From NCBI RefSeq assembly GCF_000633595.2, contig NZ_JIBU02000013.1:186001-250000 (forward strand): DNA of 64,000 nt, written 5' to 3'. Below are positions 56,163 through 64,000 of the stretch, in pieces. Below the pieces are notes generated by a model, which worked only from the letters and a program-made list of their open reading frames with translations, did no database searches and had not been told where the DNA came from. The DNA comes from Clostridium drakei (lineage in GTDB: Bacteria; Bacillota; Clostridia; Clostridiales; Clostridiaceae). Position 1 is the first letter of the stretch. Each line of letters opens with the position of its first letter. The translations under genes and the position numbers were made by a program.

Positions 56163-56924
56163 TTATATCCAAATAGCAAAATCTTTGTATTTAAAAGTAC
56201 CACTGCCATGATGCAATTTACCTTCCGATTGTAGCTGTCTAAAAGCATCCCGCATTCTAATAAGTATTTCTGGATGTATATCTAAACTATGATGCGCTGG
56301 AAAAACCTTTTTTACTGGAAGTGTTGCAACCCTCTCAATTGACTTCAAATAGGCTTTCGGATCAGTGGAAGGATAATAAGCAAATAAAGTATCTTTATAA
56401 ACTAAATCACCTGTGAAAAGATAGCCACGTTCCTTTTCAAAAAAACACATGTGTCCCGGTGAATGGCCAGGTGTGTGTAATACTTGAATAGAACGTCCTC
56501 CTATATCAATGACATCATTATCCTTTAGAATCATTGTAGGCGTACCCTGAAAGAATTCGTAATTGTCCACATTATAACCTTCCGGCAAATCGCAGCGATC
56601 TACTACCATGTCCTTGATTTGTTCCAAAGTTAGTGGAAATTCTCCATTCAGCCAGTTTAATTCATACTCATGAGCATAAAAGTCATGAAAAAACTTATGC
56701 CCACCGATATGATCCCAATGAATATGAGTTGCCACAGCAGTTACCGGTTTGTCAGTCAACTTTATCACTTCATCATAAATATTGCAGATTCCAAGACCAG
56801 TATCAATCAATAAGCTTCTTTCGGTACCGTTTAAAAGATATGCATGTGTTTCCTCCCAATGTCGATATTCACTGATGATATGTGTATCCTTATCAATATG
56901 ATCTATTGTAAACCAATCTTTCAT
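56163..56924 (-). CDS. MBL-fold metallo-hydrolase
   Basis: 253 residues with the metal motif HIHWDH, then HTPGHSPGH, FTGDLVY and PAHHS. Dinuclear zinc hydrolase in the general MBL group (glyoxalase II, lactonase and others); not a clear beta-lactamase. First of a run of single-gene cassettes on the minus strand. Confidence 0.88.
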   Translation of the reverse strand: MKDWFTIDHIDKDTHIISEYRHWEETHAYLLNGTERSLLIDTGLGICNIYDEVIKLTDKPVTAVATHIHWDHIGGHKFFHDFYAHEYELNWLNGEFPLTLEQIKDMVVDRCDLPEGYNVDNYEFFQGTPTMILKDNDVIDIGGRSIQVLHTPGHSPGHMCFFEKERGYLFTGDLVYKDTLFAYYPSTDPKAYLKSIERVATLPVKKVFPAHHSLDIHPEILIRMRDAFRQLQSEGKLHHGSGTFKYKDFAIWI

Positions 56925-56972
56925 TTAACTTTTCCTTCTTTCCATTTCATTGTAGCTAATTTAACAGTATTT

Positions 56973-57896
56973 TTATAATCTATATTTATCTTTATTTTGT
57001 AAATACCATTTTGGAATTATTAAGTTGAAGTTATCATAATGATTGAACGCTTCAAGACAACGTTTGGTCATTCCATCAACTTCTTTTTGTCCAAATTTTT
57101 CTGCCCATTTAATTGAGTACAAAGACCCATGTGCCACATATACCGCTTGTATTTTCCAAAAATCAATTGGAGGTTCTCCATTAAAATATCCTTGAATTTC
57201 TCCTACTGAAAATGCAATACTATGTTCTACGTCAAAACTTTGAATCTTGTAAAACTCTTCATATTTATCACCACATTCTAAGCGATTGAAATCTATAACT
57301 CCAATTGTTTTATCAGGTGTATATATTAAATTTCCCACATGAAAGTCACCATGCTCATAAACAGGTGCTGACTTACATAACATATCAATATTGTTTTTTA
57401 CAAATGCTATAGCAGTTTCATCATTTGGAATTCGGACAGATGAATCTTCATACCTTTGTAATTGTAATAACTTTTTACAAATTTTATTTACTGAAGGAAC
57501 ATCTTGTGGTTCAACTGGAATACTATGAATTTGTTTTAAAATTTCACCTGAATATAAGCCAAGTCGATATTGTTCTATTTCAGGTAACGAATGTAACTTT
57601 TCTTCAAGTGAATAACCTTCTATCCAACTTAAAAGCATATAAACATTTTTATGTTCATTAAAATACCCAAATTCTATAGCCCTGGACATTTGAAAATCAA
57701 GTGTATTAAATTTTTTAATAATTTCAAATTCTTTCTTTTTTTGTTCATAAGTATCAACAGTAGATATACGAAGTAAGTATTTCATATTTTTGTTATCTTC
57801 TATGTAATATTTTTCATCAGATGACCAACCATATTCTATTTTTTTAATTTTTATCCATGTATTTGAAATTGTTATATCATTGAAATTGTAATTCAT
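56973..57896 (-). CDS. APH-family phosphotransferase
   Basis: 307 residues: kinase-like fold with Brenner motif HGDFHVGNL and the metal-binding DFNRLECGD. Resembles aminoglycoside/choline kinase-type proteins; similar clostridial genes are named APH domain proteins. Whether it gives drug resistance is unproven. Downstream MBL gene is 48 nt away. Confidence 0.85.
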   Translation of the reverse strand: MNYNFNDITISNTWIKIKKIEYGWSSDEKYYIEDNKNMKYLLRISTVDTYEQKKKEFEIIKKFNTLDFQMSRAIEFGYFNEHKNVYMLLSWIEGYSLEEKLHSLPEIEQYRLGLYSGEILKQIHSIPVEPQDVPSVNKICKKLLQLQRYEDSSVRIPNDETAIAFVKNNIDMLCKSAPVYEHGDFHVGNLIYTPDKTIGVIDFNRLECGDKYEEFYKIQSFDVEHSIAFSVGEIQGYFNGEPPIDFWKIQAVYVAHGSLYSIKWAEKFGQKEVDGMTKRCLEAFNHYDNFNLIIPKWYLQNKDKYRL

Positions 57897-57972
57897 TGTA
57901 CACCTTCCAAAATATATTTACTTCTCATTTTTTCAACTTTCTATAGTGCTGTGGAATGATAATTTCTTACAG

Positions 57973-58698
57973 TTATACTTTCTTATATAAGAGTCTAAAA
58001 ATTGCTTTTGAAAATATTTTCTTCATAAGGTTCATTTTGCAATCATAATAATAGTCTTTGTCAAGCCATCCTCTATCATGCCAAAATAATTTGTCCCGTT
58101 CATTGGTTTTAAGTGCCAACACCTTTTGTACCTGAAATATATTTATTTCTATTAATGATGGTTTATAGTAACCTTTTTTCTCATTAAGCAATTTAAGAAA
58201 TTGACTTAATTCCCTTTCTTGTACAGGAGATGTAATATTTCGAGATGACCTTGCAATAAATCCAGCCCTTTGAGTCCCCCATTCAACTGCAATGTTTTCA
58301 AAGCATTTTTTTGTCTCTTTTATTCCTGTTGCATCTGTAGTTGCTACAAAGAGAGTTGGTTTACCTGCAAGTTCAGGCCTATGATACCACATACATGTCC
58401 TATCAACCATTGTTTTTAATTTACCACTTATAGTACCCACATATATCGGGGAACTTAAAATTATACCACTACTATCTATCATCTTTTTCATCAAATAATT
58501 CATATCATCTTTTAAATAGCATTCTCCATCTATTACACATTTTCTACATCCTAAACAATTTTCAATTTTGTAATCGAATAGATTAATCACTTCAAAATCA
58601 AAATTATTTCTTTTTAATAGTTGTCCAATTTGCAATAAAACATTATATGTATTCTTTTTTCTAAAACTACTGTTAATAATTAAAATTCTCTTTCCCAA
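57973..58698 (-). CDS. Flavodoxin-family NAD(P)H-dependent reductase
   Basis: About 241 residues from the TTG with GGAGG 8 nt upstream; a longer frame exists but has no ribosome site. Opens GKRILIINSSFRKKNTYN (flavodoxin phosphate loop), followed by the Cys cluster CLGCRKCVIDGEC, and SSPIYVGTISGKLK. The cysteines suggest a [4Fe-4S] or redox role as in iron-sulphur flavoproteins. Confidence 0.82.
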   Translation of the reverse strand: MGKRILIINSSFRKKNTYNVLLQIGQLLKRNNFDFEVINLFDYKIENCLGCRKCVIDGECYLKDDMNYLMKKMIDSSGIILSSPIYVGTISGKLKTMVDRTCMWYHRPELAGKPTLFVATTDATGIKETKKCFENIAVEWGTQRAGFIARSSRNITSPVQERELSQFLKLLNEKKGYYKPSLIEINIFQVQKVLALKTNERDKLFWHDRGWLDKDYYYDCKMNLMKKIFSKAIFRLLYKKV

Positions 58699-58831
58699 AT
58701 CAATATCCTCCATTATGTATAAAATAAGTTTATATAATTTCACAGTTCCGTCACAACTATTTACTATTGTTCGTTAAACTATAGTTTTTAATAACACTTA
58801 TTATATCATAATTTACAAATTTTAACACATA

Positions 58832-58990
58832 TTATACATACATTGGCTCTCTATTTTTTAAGTCTTTTATTTTGATATACGAATGTGCTACATTGCTTTG
58901 AAGTATAAAGTTTTTAGCCTTTATTATTTCTTTATCTGTATCAAATATTGGGCATACTTTTCCCTTAGAAAATCTATTATGTTTTACAAA
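58832..58990 (-). pseudogene. Possible C-terminal gene remnant
   Basis: An open minus-strand frame without start reads KGKVCPIFDTDKEIIKAKNF, then LQSNVAHSYIKIKDLKNREP to a stop. It looks like coding sequence, overlaps the end of the methyltransferase gene in another frame, and has no recognised family. Confidence 0.3.
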
Positions 58991-59600
58991 TTAATATACA
59001 TTCTGGCAACATTTCTCCTGCAATTACAATGCTATCTATTATATTAAAGCCTCTGTTACATACGAATTCTGCATATTCATCAGACTTCCATTTGTAAAAA
59101 GTGTGAAATCCAATCCTCTCCATCAACCAAATTCTCACCTTATTTACTTTCCCATCATATACAAATGTTGGTGCAATCAACAAACCTCCTTTTTTTAGTA
59201 CACGCTGAATTTCTGTTAATGCCTTATCAGGATTAGGCATAATATGAAGAGCATTCGCAATAACGACTGTGTCAAACTTTCCATCCTCATATGGTAGGTT
59301 AGTTGCATCCTGTACAGTAAAAGTAATAGGTAAATTAAATACTCTTGCCCTTGCTTTTGCTTCTTCAATCATTTTCTCTGAAAAGTCCGTTGCTTCCCAA
59401 CCAGCTACTTTTTTATATAATGAAAATGTAAGTTGTCCGGTTCCGCAAGCCAATTCTAATACCTGCATATCCTTATCTAACAATTTTGATATAACCTCAC
59501 ATAACTCTTTGTATAGTTTTGCGTTTTTTCTTTCCTGCATTGGTGTATACCACTTTGCAACATTTTCCCAAAACTTTTTATTTGTAATTTCTTTATCCAT
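58977..59600 (-). CDS. Class I SAM-dependent methyltransferase
   Basis: 207 residues: motif I ELACGTGQL, motif II region DATNLPYEDGKFD and VIANALHIM. Resembles UbiE/methyltransferase type 11 proteins; substrate unknown. A short palindrome lies just upstream and a TetR gene precedes it on the same strand. Confidence 0.88.
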   Translation of the reverse strand: MDKEITNKKFWENVAKWYTPMQERKNAKLYKELCEVISKLLDKDMQVLELACGTGQLTFSLYKKVAGWEATDFSEKMIEEAKARARVFNLPITFTVQDATNLPYEDGKFDTVVIANALHIMPNPDKALTEIQRVLKKGGLLIAPTFVYDGKVNKVRIWLMERIGFHTFYKWKSDEYAEFVCNRGFNIIDSIVIAGEMLPECILICKT

Positions 59601-59630
59601 ACTACTTTATGACCTTTTCTCTTATACACT

Positions 59631-59648
59631 TACAAATTAGAATTTGTA
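59631..59648. promoter_or_regulatory. Palindrome between the TetR gene and the methyltransferase
   Basis: TACAAATT-AG-AATTTGTA, 8-bp perfect arms, 30 nt before the methyltransferase start. Candidate operator for the upstream TetR. Confidence 0.45.
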
Positions 59649-59674
59649 TGTGAGCTTTTCTAGATATCTAGATT

Positions 59675-60247
59675 TTATTTAAATATACTCTCACTATAGA
59701 GTGAAGATAAAATTGAGACTAGTTCTTTTGGCGAAGATTTCCCATTCAGCAAATAATTCTTACACAACATTAGCGAGTTTGTCACTAAGATGTCAGCGAA
59801 TACATTAGAATCAAAAGTAGATTTAATATAATTTATATTGGCTTCAATTCTTAAATTGTCTTTAACTATGTCTGTTAATTTATTTATAATAATATCACTA
59901 TTTTTATTTAATATTATTCCGATAATCATCAGCTCTTTGTTTTCTAAAACAAATTCAAAAAAGTCCTCTAAAACATTCTTTATTCTTTCTTTTTTTAATG
60001 TGTTATTAAGTTTTGTTAATCCTATCTTTTTAACTTCAGTTTCCAACTTTATAGTGCAAATATTTACTATTTCATCAAATATAGCTTGTTTACTCATAAA
60101 ATATAAGTAAAAAGATGGTTTGGTAAGATTAGCTTCCCTTACAATTGTATCTACTTTGGTATTCTCAAATCCCATACTGGCAAATTCATGAATTGCAATA
60201 TGTAGTAATTTATTTTTTGTTTCTGTTCCCTTTATTCCTTTTTTCAA
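59675..60247 (-). CDS. TetR-family regulator
   Basis: 190 residues: HTH VDTIVREANLTKPSFYLYF and an all-helical effector domain. Divergent from the HXXEE membrane protein gene, which it may repress; CTTACAT/ATGTAAG half-sites flank the spacer near 60262 and 60332. Confidence 0.88.
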   Translation of the reverse strand: MKKGIKGTETKNKLLHIAIHEFASMGFENTKVDTIVREANLTKPSFYLYFMSKQAIFDEIVNICTIKLETEVKKIGLTKLNNTLKKERIKNVLEDFFEFVLENKELMIIGIILNKNSDIIINKLTDIVKDNLRIEANINYIKSTFDSNVFADILVTNSLMLCKNYLLNGKSSPKELVSILSSLYSESIFK

Positions 60248-60389
60248 TTAAAACACTCCAATGCTTACATATTAATAAGTTACTAAAAAGCTATTGAAAG
60301 TAAAGTAACGCTTATATTATATTATACTTGCATGTAAGTTTCCTATGAAGATTTAAAAATTATTTCTTAGATAAGGGAGAGTAAATAAG

Positions 60390-60917
60390 ATGGAAAATGT
60401 AGAATTTATAAGCTTAATTTGGTTGTTCCCACTTATATTTATGGTTCATGATTTTGAAGAAATTATATTTCAGGAGTGGTGGTTTAATAAAGAAAGGTTA
60501 TCATTACTCAAAAAGTATCCTAAAGTTGTCAAGGAATATGAGCAGATTAGTACTGCAGGTTTTGCACTTGCTGTAAGTGAAGAATTCATTGTATTACTAA
60601 TAATTTCCTTAACAGCAATTGTATTTCGATGGTATTATTTATGGCTTGGTACTTTAGTAACTTTTCTTATTCATTTGATAATTCATATAGTTCAATGGGC
60701 CATATATAAAAAATATATACCAGCTATAATAACTGTAATTCCAGCCGTAATATATTCAATTTATGCTATACGCTTTATATATAAGAGCAGTAATATGATG
60801 CTATTACCTGGAATAATGTGGAGCATAGGAAGTATGATTATATTTTTGGCTAACTTATTTTTTGCACACATAATGGCTAGAAGACTCACTAGGTCTTTAG
60901 AAGCTAAATTGAATTAA
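60390..60917 (+). CDS. HXXEE domain membrane protein
   Basis: 175 residues with the motif HDFEE (HXXEE) near residue 20 after the first helix, and five hydrophobic helices. Function of the family is unknown; a TetR partner is common. AAGGGAG precedes the ATG by 8 nt. Confidence 0.85.
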   Translation: MENVEFISLIWLFPLIFMVHDFEEIIFQEWWFNKERLSLLKKYPKVVKEYEQISTAGFALAVSEEFIVLLIISLTAIVFRWYYLWLGTLVTFLIHLIIHIVQWAIYKKYIPAIITVIPAVIYSIYAIRFIYKSSNMMLLPGIMWSIGSMIIFLANLFFAHIMARRLTRSLEAKLN

Positions 60918-61024
60918 TTGTAGAATATTTCAATAAACATTGCCATAATCTACATAAACTATAGATACACTTTATTTTTGGATTGTTTAGTTACCGTATT
61001 ATCCGTATATATGGATAAATTAAT

Positions 61025-61168
61025 TTAAAGCCTAATTATAAAGCAGTCTTCTTTTGGATAGTGCTGAACATCTTCAATAGAATAAACTTCCCCTGTAGTA
61101 TCCATTACTTGCATCTCTGATTCTCCGTCCATTAACTCTAATTTTTCTCACAACTCTTTAATTAGCAT
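61025..61168 (-). pseudogene. Small gene with an internal nonsense codon
   Basis: ATG overlaps the previous stop as TAATG with GAGGAGGAA upstream. The frame reads MLIKEL, then TGA, then EKLELMDGESEMQVMD, TTGEVYSIEDVQHYPKED and CFIIRL to TAA. Apart from the single TGA (possibly from CGA) it is a normal small gene of 47 codons. An internal ATG (MDGESE) may still be used. Confidence 0.55.
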
Positions 61169-61547
61169 TAATCTTCCTCCTCATTATCCCAATCCCTACA
61201 ACAATCAGCACAAGCTTCTTCCTTATTTAAGGTACAACCAAGACAATCTATTTCCGCATCTTCTCCACACTCATTTTCCCAATCATCATAGCAACTAATA
61301 CACAGACCATCTATTAAATCACTTTCTCTTTCCCAACAACCACATTCTCTACAATATGCCATAGGTTCATATTCTAAATCATCATTATCACATTCTCTAG
61401 CAACTTCTTCGGCTTCCTGTCTCAAGCTATTATATATGCTTTCTTGAAGTCCTTTATTTTCAGTTGTTATAGCACAAGGACATGCATGCTCCCAGCATAC
61501 GTTCCATGTTCCAGTTCTAATTTTTCAAACTGCTCTTGGCTTATCAT
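61168..61547 (-). pseudogene. Cys-rich small protein gene with a probable frameshift
   Basis: The downstream 85+ residues hold many Cys pairs (YCRECGC, LCISCYDDW, DCLGCTL, CADCC), suggesting metal sites in an acidic protein. In the same frame the reading extends upstream through WNVCWEHACPCAITTE but meets a stop before any start. A good start (MISQEQFEKL) lies in the neighbouring frame, joined at an A5 run near 61525. This implies one indel. No family recognised. Confidence 0.55.
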
Positions 61548-61586
61548 TTAACCTATTCCCCCTCTGGATTTTAATATCTAAAATAC

Positions 61587-61757
61587 TTATATAATTACAT
61601 ATTCATCTTTAAATATAGCAATCTCGCCAAATTCCTTTGTCCTTATTACAGCTAATCCAGTTTCATATACTTTTGATTCAAAACTTTTATTAATCAATTT
61701 GCTTATATCTTTTACATTGTTATGCAGCTTGGTATTACTTGTAATTTTTATCAACAA
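61587..61757 (-). CDS. Hypothetical 56-residue protein
   Basis: TTG start with GGGAG 8 nt upstream. Reads LLIKITSNTKLHNNV, then DISKLINKSFESKVYETG and AVIRTKEFGEIAIFKDEYVII. It is the first of three linked small minus-strand genes. No family recognised; the style resembles mobile-element cargo. Confidence 0.5.
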   Translation of the reverse strand: MLIKITSNTKLHNNVKDISKLINKSFESKVYETGLAVIRTKEFGEIAIFKDEYVII

Positions 61758-61905
61758 ATGTATCACTCCCTTTGCTCAAATATTAAATTTTGGGTTTGAT
61801 TTAATATTTGTATGATGATGTAAGAACCAAAACTTCTATTTGTGCATATAATTATAGTATGAACTCCAACTATAACTAAAGTTTACAAAATGGGGGGGAT
61901 ATTTT

Positions 61906-62169
61906 ATGAGTTCTACTTCTAAATGTCCCAATGGAATATGTTCAGGACAACCAACGAGTATTTTTATTTCCTATTATTATAATAAAGAAGACAAGTTCAC
62001 AAATAAGCTAGAAATGGAAGTTAACAATGAAATTAGATATCTTGAAAATGTTCCTGATTCAATATTAAGTTCGATTCAGAACACACAATATTTTTCAAAT
62101 ATAACAGTGTGGTATAAAGATAAAAATAATAAAATCGTAAGAATAAAAATAGAACACCCAGAAGAATAA
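61906..62169 (+). CDS. Hypothetical 87-residue protein
   Basis: Starts MSSTSKCPNGICSGQPTS, with two Cys near the N-terminus, then a strand-rich polar region. GGGGGGG lies 7 nt before the ATG and a strong terminator follows, so it is likely expressed. No family recognised. Confidence 0.6.
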   Translation: MSSTSKCPNGICSGQPTSIFISYYYNKEDKFTNKLEMEVNNEIRYLENVPDSILSSIQNTQYFSNITVWYKDKNNKIVRIKIEHPEE

Positions 62170-62201
62170 TAAAAACAGAACACAAATAAATTTATAATTT
62201 T

Positions 62202-62249
62202 GGATTAGCTTATTATATATATATTTAATATAATAAGCTAATCCTTTTA
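62202..62249 (+). terminator. Terminator of the 87-residue protein gene
   Basis: Perfect 17-bp stem (62202-62218 with 62228-62244) and a T-rich tail. Confidence 0.88.
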
Positions 62250-62315
62250 TTTCTCCTCATATTTAATATCCATACCATCCTCCACCTTACTGTTAAAATT
62301 TGGGCTTGATTAAAT

Positions 62316-62415
62316 CTTTGAAATGCGACGCAAAAACACTGTAGAATTCAAATTGGAATAATGCAGTGTTTATAAAAATTGTTGGCTTTTTTTATTGTTT
62401 CGTTTAGATAGGAAA
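62316..62415. repeat. Dispersed stem-loop repeat family A, copy 5
   Basis: TTTGAAATGCGACGCAAAAA, stem AACACTGTA/TGCAGTGTT with a G-T pair, loop GAATTCAAATTGGAATAA, T-rich tail. Lies immediately past the stop of the YjaB-like gene. Confidence 0.75.
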
Positions 62416-62423
62416 ATTATCAG

Positions 62424-62879
62424 TTAAATATATTTACTTAACTTCATATGAAATATAGGAAATGGATTTCCTTGTTCATCAAGTTCTGACCTTTTAAATA
62501 TATTAAATCCCATATGTTTATAGAATCCTACACCCTGTATATTCTGCTCATTTACATCTACATATTTTATATTTAAACTATTTATTGCGTATTCTACAAG
62601 CCTTTTTCCTATGCCCTTACCTCTAAATTCATCTCTTACAAATAACATTTCAATCTTACCATCATATACACCCATAAATGCTTGTATGATACCTTCATCA
62701 TCTCTTACACATACAAATTTGCTAACATAATAAGCTCCTTCTTTAACTTGAGGTTTTATTGATATTATATCCTCTTCATTTAAAAAAGTATGTGTTGCCC
62801 TTACTGAAGATTCCCATACATCCAATATGTTATCCATATCTTCCTTATCAATATTATTTAAAATTTCTATATCAAGCAT
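62424..62879 (-). CDS. GNAT family N-acetyltransferase (YjaB-like)
   Basis: 151 residues. VWESSVRATHTFL, FVRDEFRGKGIGKRLVEYA, DVNEQNIQGVGFYKHMGF and GRSELDEQGNPFPI-like KRSELDEQGNPFP are shared with E. coli YjaB as I recall it. Probable protein or small-molecule acetyltransferase. Confidence 0.88.
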   Translation of the reverse strand: MLDIEILNNIDKEDMDNILDVWESSVRATHTFLNEEDIISIKPQVKEGAYYVSKFVCVRDDEGIIQAFMGVYDGKIEMLFVRDEFRGKGIGKRLVEYAINSLNIKYVDVNEQNIQGVGFYKHMGFNIFKRSELDEQGNPFPIFHMKLSKYI

Positions 62880-63208
62880 ATTATATATCCTCCTTAAACT
62901 GTCTTATGGAATTCTTAATTAAGTCAATAAAAATTATAACATGACATCTATATATTTTCATTATTTTATAAAAACATAGATATTTTAACACTGCATTATT
63001 TCATTTTCAAAAATCATCGTTCATATTTTAATTCTCAGCATTCATGTCACATTTTTTCATTATACGTAATTTAGAAATTAAATTTTATAAATTAAATGAT
63101 AAAGAAATGATTAATTTAATAGAATTGTTTTCTAAGATGGTAAAGCAGGTTAAATAAAAATGGGACTATATTGAATATAAATCCATTTTTATATTTTTTT
63201 CATATAAT
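62880..63208. other. Spacer with a family B repeat and a short regulator-like remnant
   Basis: 62986-63060 is the second long copy of repeat family B. At 63071-63157 the plus strand reads LEIKFYKLNDKEMINLIELF then SKMVKQVK and a stop, like the end of a MarR-type regulator, without a start. Confidence 0.4.
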
Positions 63209-63306
63209 CCTTGAAATGCGACGCAAAAACACCATATAATTTAACTTAAAATTATGTGGTGTCTCTATAAATTTTTCTTTTTTTAATTCTTACATAAAAT
63301 AAGAAA
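63209..63306. repeat. Dispersed stem-loop repeat family A, copy 6
   Basis: CCTTGAAATGCGACGCAAAA, stem ACACCATATAATTT/AAATTATGTGGTGT with one G-T pair, T-rich tail, TACATAAAATAAGAAA. The stem is longer and of different sequence from copy 1, yet still paired. It lies just past the stop of the last GNAT gene. Confidence 0.75.
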
Positions 63307-63330
63307 ATTTAGGCTTGATACAACTAATTG

Positions 63331-63789
63331 TCATGATTGCTTTTCTAACACATTTATATCTTCATATTTCATTAAATAATAAGGTTCATTTTCTGTAACT
63401 TCCTCTTCGATTGTCCACCCTTGGGATAAATAAAAATTCAAAGCATTTACATTTGCCTTTACACATTTTAATGTTAATGGTAATCCGACTGCTTTTACAG
63501 ATTCATTTATCAATGCTTTGCCTACTCCAAGCCTTTTAAAACTTGATGAAACAAATAAATTGTGAATAAATTTATCTTCTTCCCAAATTGAAACAAATCC
63601 AGCAATCTCATTGTTTACTCTTGCTGTTAATATTAATTCTCCTTCTGTATTACTATCAAAATCGTCTAATTTTATACTATCATATTCCATCCATTTAAAA
63701 CTTTCTTGTCTTGTATTTAAAAAAACCTTTCGTAGTCCATCATATTCTTCTTTTTGGGCCTTTTGTATAGAAATATTATTTTTGTTCAT
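63331..63789 (-). CDS. GNAT family N-acetyltransferase
   Basis: 152 residues from the ATG with GAGGAG 8 nt upstream; the frame runs 23 codons further without homology. Acetyl-CoA loop FKRLGVGKALI and ANVNALNFYLSQGW are present. Substrate unknown. Confidence 0.85.
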   Translation of the reverse strand: MNKNNISIQKAQKEEYDGLRKVFLNTRQESFKWMEYDSIKLDDFDSNTEGELILTARVNNEIAGFVSIWEEDKFIHNLFVSSSFKRLGVGKALINESVKAVGLPLTLKCVKANVNALNFYLSQGWTIEEEVTENEPYYLMKYEDINVLEKQS

Positions 63790-63964
63790 TACATTTTCTC
63801 CTCTAATGAAATAAATTAATTCACGATATGTTGCAGTTTCGCTTAACATATATAACATATTATTACTGGGGTACTTGTATAAAAATTATATACTTCTTTT
63901 TTCAAACACCACATTATCTCATTTTCAAAGAACATCCATATATTTAGACTTATAGATTAATGCA

Positions 63965-64000
63965 TATAATTTTCAAATTACTCATAAACTAGTTAAGTAT
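63965..64000 (-). CDS. Last codons of a paralogue of the 64-residue basic protein, cut by the right edge
   Basis: 36 nt identical at 34 positions to the end and downstream flank of the hypothetical gene at 51.8 kb, including the stop codon and the preceding codons (YLTSL against YLNNL). A family B fragment lies just beyond its stop. Confidence 0.35.

Overview
The window reads as chromosome of a low-GC, strictly anaerobic Gram-positive, most likely a Clostridium sensu stricto with acetogen-like metabolism. The evidence is AT-rich intergenic DNA, strong GGAGG-type ribosome binding sites with frequent TTG/GTG starts, a corrinoid methyl-transfer operon, a molybdenum aldehyde oxidoreductase, hybrid cluster protein, rubrerythrin, a 2-enoate reductase, and a surface protein with clostridial cell-wall-binding repeats. 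No rRNA, tRNA, CRISPR array or intact insertion sequence was recognised.

Layout. 0-5 kb: partial aldehyde oxidoreductase (mop-like) behind a sigma-54 promoter with three upstream activator-type repeats; ROK glucokinase; a lone CheY-like receiver; a YkuS protein. 5-11.5 kb: a minus-strand operon running CobW-type metal chaperone, two URO-D methyltransferase-fold proteins, a corrinoid protein, an MtaA-like methyltransferase and a ferredoxin/ASKHA corrinoid activator, which together supply every part of a methyl-group-consuming (demethylase) system. 11.9-14.1 kb: a tandem glycine riboswitch, a 51-codon ORF that looks like a decayed symporter start, a CycA-type glycine/D-amino-acid permease, and a 95-nt near-perfect hairpin. 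14.5-18.7 kb: an acetyltransferase and a hydrolase/histidine kinase/response regulator operon. 18.9-28.4 kb: a 2152-residue surface protein (propeller, nine tandem X2 domains, Ig, two more X2, three cell-wall-binding modules) and a MalT-like LuxR regulator. 28.5-35.6 kb: hcp and a two-component/ABC transporter module of the antimicrobial-peptide type, headed by a small HTH ORF.

35.7-45.6 kb: three divergent regulator/enzyme units. A TetR faces an Old-Yellow-Enzyme reductase/SDR/NTF2-like operon; a second TetR with a clear operator faces a 2-enoate reductase; a LysR faces a class III CoA-transferase. The family set overlaps with bile-acid 7-dehydroxylation (bai) and enoate-reduction pathways and is the best candidate here for an undescribed catabolic or redox system.

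45.7-64 kb: accessory-looking DNA with short cassettes: NhaA with an attenuator-like leader, HAD phosphatase, AlaX, a BBE-type flavoenzyme, several GNATs, nitrilase, rubrerythrin, YnfA, MBL hydrolase, APH-like kinase, flavodoxin-type reductase, methyltransferase and TetR regulators. Scattered through the intergenic spaces of this part only is a family of about 100-nt elements with a conserved, apparently compensating stem-loop, plus a second related repeat. Around 61-61.8 kb lies a cluster of small, partly broken Cys-rich and hypothetical genes. Several tiny genes and gene remnants absent from a simple long-ORF scan are listed.
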